A stretch of 64,000 bases of DNA from Diphasiastrum complanatum. Its lineage: Eukaryota; Streptophyta; Lycopodiopsida; Lycopodiales; Lycopodiaceae. Positions 59,762 to 64,000 of the stretch are shown piece after piece. A program made the position numbers and the translations under genes. The notes under the pieces are model-generated. The model ran no database searches. It was not told the DNA's origin and saw only the letters and a program-made list of their open reading frames with translations. Location of the stretch: positions 27,829,192 through 27,893,191 of the forward strand of contig CM055097.1 in NCBI GenBank assembly GCA_029204225.1. Reading direction: 5' to 3'. Each line of letters opens with the position of its first letter. Position 1 is the stretch's first letter.

Positions 59762-62229
59762 TGTTGTAGGTATGCACTATCCGGTGGAGCTATGGGATAA
59801 CATCTTTCACCAGGAAAATAGCACTCAGAGCATCTCAGGAGAGAGGACTCCATACGGTGTATGGGCAGTCCGGATGGTAGGAGATAAAGTTCCTTCGATC
59901 GGAGCTTCGAGGAAATCAAAATGATCGTCGTAAGAGGAATTTTGAAAGAATTTTAAGAAAACTTGCAATTACGGTGATTTTGGAGAAATCATCGATGGTG
60001 GCTTCATAATTCACTATGTGGATAGCCATTTCGCTCAACGGGGCTTGCATTGGTATGCAAAGAGCAGTGATGGAGAGCCATAATACTTTACAGGGTCAAA
60101 AACGGAGGAAGTTTGAGAACTTTCCAGTTTTGTGGGGTGTTGACGGATTTCTGGGAAATCACGCTGTTTGGAGAGTGAAGGGACCCGCATTTGGAATGTG
60201 CAATTCTTCATTAAGAACTTCAAAAAGAAGTTTCAGTTCATTTTTGCAAGGTATTCTTTGGGACCTATCTTTGGCTAGAAGGCACCTATTTTGGCCACTC
60301 TTGGGCCAAAATGACTCCTAAAACTGGCTGCTCAGAGCCAGCGGACAGAGCGATGTCACAGAGCATAGAGAAATGTGTTTCAAGATGTTTTCATCACCAT
60401 TCCATCAAGCAGAGTGCAGGTGACCTAGTGATGGGCTACATTCGCCATTTGGGTACCGTAGGACCAAATTTGGGGCAATTTTTGGTTGTAAAACCTGTTA
60501 CATGGTGGTACACTGAGGCATAATCACTTCTAAATCATTATTGCTTACTTCTGACAGGGTTACGGGGTGTTTGGAAGCAGTAATGCGGTATGGGGGCAAA
60601 TGATAGTGGAATTGTGTGGAGAAAGCTAGCATTGGAGATGGAAGTGCAGTTTGGCAGCATGACTACTCATCATTAGCGACAATTTTGAGAGGGAAAGCAA
60701 TCATAGGTGAGAGGTAGGCATGGTATGTCGGTTACGGGCGAAACATTCATGTGATCAGGTTCAACTCTTGGGGTTTGAACCAACCAAGGTCAAGTGGTGT
60801 TTTGGAGGAACGCTCTCACAGGCATGATCGGCAGTGGCAATGTCATGTCAAGTGATCAGTAGTGGCATGATCGACAACCGCATTGACACACGCATTTGTA
60901 GCTTAGAAATTTTTCGTTCGGAGGGAAATATGGGCTAGCTTGGATGTACACACATATTGGCGGTCACAGGTGATGGAAGTGCGAGGTGGTGCTCGGTGGA
61001 AGCCATTGGGCAAAATAGCGGGCTGTGTGTGAGACACATGGAGGATGAAGAACGGGTTAAAAATCACACTTTTGATGCTCATGGTGTAAGTGTGATGATT
61101 TTGCAGTTTTGCAGTCGGTAAGTCATTTTGATCAGTCGAAATAGCTGTAGAGCAGTGTATCAAGTTTTTCATCAGGGAGATACACTTCAACTACCTATTC
61201 TGGGTAAGTCAAGTCAATTTGTTGTATCATGATTGCATCAAGGATGCAGATTTCAATGATGACAAGGTGCAGATTGTTTGGTTTGGGCCATGGAAGATCT
61301 CACAGGTTCTTTTGGAGGGATATTGGCATGCACAATCATGTGAGGGACTTGATGGCATGGGATGTAGGACAGTCATATCATCATCAGTATCTTTGGGAGA
61401 TATAGCCTATGGTGATATTTGCATACATTCATTCATTGAGTCCTTGGTAGACTCTTGTGCTTGGAGCATAGGAAATGAATGGGAATCAGCTTTCATGACT
61501 TACTGGATAGATGGGTATGCTTGGATGTGAGGGCATCTTGGTGACAGGTGCTGGCCATGGTTGAGGACCTGATTTGGTGACCAGTGGTGTAGCAGTGGAT
61601 CTATAGGTGACAGGTCCTGGTATGACAAGATATCACAGTTTGTGCAAGCCTGGTCATGTATTCGTGTTGGTTTGCATGAATGTGTGCTTGCATGTTACCT
61701 TGTCATAGGAGTCAAGATCTGAGTCAGAGTGTATGTGTTTATTCATGTGCTACGTGTGAAACAAAGTAGTCATTTTATGCTCATTGACTTGTCATTATGT
61801 CTACTAGTTGTCTATCTGGTGAGGGTATAATCTTATGGTGGCAGTAAGATTTTCTTAGGCTGAACCTTAGTCGCTCATTTATGTCAGCTTTCTCGGTTTG
61901 TGCTTGTAAGTGCCTAATAGGAAGTGCTTGATAGGATGTCATCCTAGCTAGATGGAGGATGAAAGTCTCATGGTGGCAATGGGATTTCCTCAATTTGAGC
62001 CATGTCACTTATGTGGTCCACTTCTATTTCAAGTTGGATGGGGACAAGTTAGTTTGTCAAGAGTGTGGTAGACTCTCTATGTGAGCATTGTATTTGCATG
62101 ATACTTTGTGGGTCAAACCTGGTGGTTTGTTGGTGTGCTTGAGTGTGACAGGGTAGCATAAATATGCATAACATCTTTTGGACACTCCATATGCTACTAC
62201 AATTTATTTCTTTACTTCTATCACATTTG

Positions 62230-62243
62230 AGCTTAAGGGAGAG
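62230..62243 (+). other. Polypurine tract of the non-autonomous element
   Basis: AGCTTAAGGGAGAG lies directly upstream of the 3' LTR. Confidence 0.75.
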
Positions 62244-62692
62244 TGTTAGAAATCAGTTTTGATTTGATTCATTTTATGTAAGCTCTAAATGTGATACTGT
62301 AATTTGTGTACAGTTAATTAGCTTTACTGTGTTTGTTTGTTATCGGGATGTGACCCACTATTGTCATATCAGTCGTACACTGATCCCTTAGACGATTATT
62401 TGGATTAGCCGAGTAACCACACACGTAGGAAAATTAGCATGTACAATATATTTTGCTTCTGTTATGCTATACTCAGGGGCATGTCTTGGGTTTGTCAGTA
62501 TTTTAGCCCGTGTTGTGCCTTTTACTCAGACAAGTGCCTTTTTAGTGTGTTGACTCTTGTCGAGCGCATGCATGTTGGGGCTTTTGTCATATGAACAATT
62601 TTCTCTTTGTAATCTAAAGCTTTTGTTGTGCCATCTTTGAGAGCTTGTGAGGAGTGTCTATGGTGATTGTTTGATGTGACAGGATTTTAACA
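62244..62692 (+). repeat. 3' LTR of the non-autonomous element
   Basis: A 449-bp LTR, TGTTAGAAAT...GGATTTTAACA, with clear divergence from the 5' LTR. This indicates an old insertion. Confidence 0.9.
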
Positions 62693-63024
62693 ACAAGATC
62701 ATTGAAGGGTATGGCGTCCACAAACAGCCATGATGCAGTAGGAATAGGTTTACTTAGTTTCCCTTGCATTTTCTAGGTTCCCTTGCATTTTCTAGGATTC
62801 TTTGGTAGTTTTAGTCCTCCAAAAGAGGACAACATGGAGGTAGCTTGACAAACTATCGCTCCCTTGTGTGTAGAGTTTGCCTATAGACCATGCCTTCCCT
62901 GTTGGATCGAGTCTCGGCCTCTCTATACCACAATGGAATTGATCCTTCCTTTTTCTTGCCCATTGCACTCTAGCAGAGATGGAATCTACAAGAGAGGTGA
63001 CAAAAATAAGGGTAACATAAAATT
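62693..63024 (+). repeat. Probable LTR end upstream of a gypsy primer site
   Basis: Sequence before the tRNA-Asp-type site at 63025 should be the end of an LTR, but its start is not identified. A 20-base direct duplication (TTCCCTTGCATTTTCTAGG twice) lies at about 62758-62797. Confidence 0.4.
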
Positions 63025-63042
63025 TTGGCACCGTTGTCGGGG
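63025..63042 (+). other. Gypsy primer-binding site, tRNA-Asp type
   Basis: TTGGCACCGTTGTCGGGGA matches the tRNA-Asp-type site TTGGCGCCGTTGCCGGGGA with two changes, both G-to-A or C-to-T. It marks the start of another gypsy element running off the right edge. Confidence 0.8.
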
Positions 63043-64000
63043 AATGGGCTGTTGAGTAGGAAAATTTGTCACTTTTGAAGATTATTTATTGTTTTGCTAT
63101 TGTTTTTTGCTTGTAATTCTCTTAGTAGGTGTAGTTTGTCTATGTGTGTCTTGCATTTTGTTTATACTTAGTCAAGGTCCAGTATTTTATCTGTTGCAAA
63201 GGGCGCACTTATTGCAAGCCTTTTTCTCTCGTAGGTGCACCTTTCTTCAACAGACAAGTGTTTAGCACTCTGTAGCGAGCATTGCTCGCCAGTAGCCAAA
63301 AAACACTCTCCCACCAAAACAATTTTAGATTTTGAAGAAATTTTTGATAGGTAGCTGATTGTTTTGTATTTAACTACTAAATTCTAGATTTTTGCAAACA
63401 CTCACTCCACACGTGTGAGGTGGAGAATTTTGAAAATCCCTTGTTTTGCTTTTTTTAGTTTCATCAGACAAACTAAACACTCGGTTGTCTTTTTTTTGTT
63501 GTTGAGTAAGGCTAGTTCCACTTCAAACACTCGCCTTACACAGGGCTGTGGTGTGCTTGACAACATTTGCCAACATGTCTGAAGGACAGCCCTTGTTAAG
63601 AGGTCTAAACAAACATTTTTATTGAGATCTGCAAATACTTGCTTCACACGTCACACGTGTGAAAGCGAGAATTTTGAAAACTTCATAAAAATATTTGCCT
63701 ACTTCTTAGTAAGTTCCTAACAAAGTTACTAGCTACTTGGAAACTCCACAAACAACCTCATGGACTAGCTTTTATACTAACCTTTGTACAAGTTTTGTTC
63801 AAACATCAGCAATTGTATTTTATTTATTTTACATATCTGACCAACTGTCTGATTAACTAGAATCCCACTTGATAATGGACAACCAACCACTTTCCACTTA
63901 TTGATTCAAATAAAATCTAGAAATTGAAGGGCTGGTTTTCTTTTCTTGAATTAAGACTGGTTTCACTTCAAACACTCGTACCACACATGTGATTGAACAA
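63043..64000 (+). other. Gypsy leader with CACACGTGTG palindromes
   Basis: No gag is reached inside the window. The module CAAACACTCNCNCCACACGTGTGA recurs at about 63396-63418 and 63968-63992. Related copies lie at 63520-63545 and 63630-63662, three of them followed by (G)AGAATTTTGAAAA. CACACGTGTG lies at 63408 and 63652, CACATGTG at 63984. Confidence 0.7.

Larger units (their letters stand above)
59268..62692 (+). mobile_element. Non-autonomous LTR retrotransposon without coding capacity
   Basis: The 3,425-bp element has paired LTRs, a copia-type primer site, a purine tract and a probable 5-bp target duplication (AAAAG/ACAAG, one mismatch). The 2.5-kb interior contains no gag or pol motif in any frame; the open frames at 60016 and 61219 match nothing I know. 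Movement would depend on proteins from another element. Size and structure fit the TRIM/LARD range of non-autonomous elements. Confidence 0.85.

Noticed and set aside
60016-61530. Open frames at 60016-60321 and 61219-61530 as genes
   Set aside because: They lie in the non-coding interior of the LTR element, are about 100 codons long and show no known domain.

Overview
The window is nuclear DNA from a land plant with a large, repeat-rich genome. One host gene is visible: the 5' part of a plastid arogenate/prephenate dehydratase on the minus strand at the left edge (1-1176). Nearly everything else is decayed LTR retrotransposons (Ty1/copia and Ty3/gypsy), one LINE-type reverse transcriptase, simple-sequence repeats and repeats of unknown origin. 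The dehydratase is land-plant-like and the LINE reverse transcriptase is of a kind I associate with seed-free plants, so a fern, lycophyte or bryophyte is possible. The sequence alone does not settle this.

Layout. 1-2.1 kb: dehydratase gene and its upstream region. 2.4-9.9 kb: three truncated copia elements (two plus, one minus), a copia-derived chimeric ORF, and the 3' end of a chromodomain gypsy with its LTR. 9.9-11.0 kb: an island of compound microsatellites. 10984-23230: a 12.2-kb Ty3/gypsy element (Gypsy-1) inserted in that island. It has two LTRs, a tRNA-Asp-type primer site, gag, protease, RT, RNase H and integrase. Downstream of integrase it carries a long additional ORF region (aORF) of unknown function. 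23.2-29.3 kb: rest of the island, a truncated copia (Copia-4), a gypsy integrase scrap, and Copia-5 (LTR-gag-protease-integrase).

29.3-38.7 kb is a second copy of about 19.1-28.4 kb, most of it inverted. The result is a near-palindrome with arms of about 8.4 kb (20014-28447 and 30159-38739) around a 1.7-kb spacer. Insertion junctions are shared by both arms, so this is a segmental duplication plus inversion (or an assembly error), not repeated transposition. 38.7-42.9 kb: the end of a Copia-5 LTR, then a minus-strand gypsy (Gypsy-2) with RNase H, integrase and a different 3' ORF. 42.9-44.9 kb: LINE RT. 45.6-45.9 kb: a fold-back inverted repeat. 46.7-49.3 kb: the 3' part of another Gypsy-1-family element. 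49.3-53.4 kb: mostly unrecognised DNA with a 211-bp tandem duplication and a cluster of GACGTCGG palindromes. 53.5-56.4 kb: a copia gag scrap and Gypsy-3 (gag joined directly to RT-RNase H). 59268-62692: a compact LTR element with no recognisable coding capacity. 62.7-64 kb: the start of another tRNA-Asp-primed gypsy.

The most interesting material is the unexplained protein-coding region downstream of integrase in Gypsy-1 (four copies here), with a possible analogue in Gypsy-2. Next come the 8.4-kb inverted duplication, short palindromic motifs repeated in element leaders and LTRs, and recurrent deletions that leave gag next to pol remnants.
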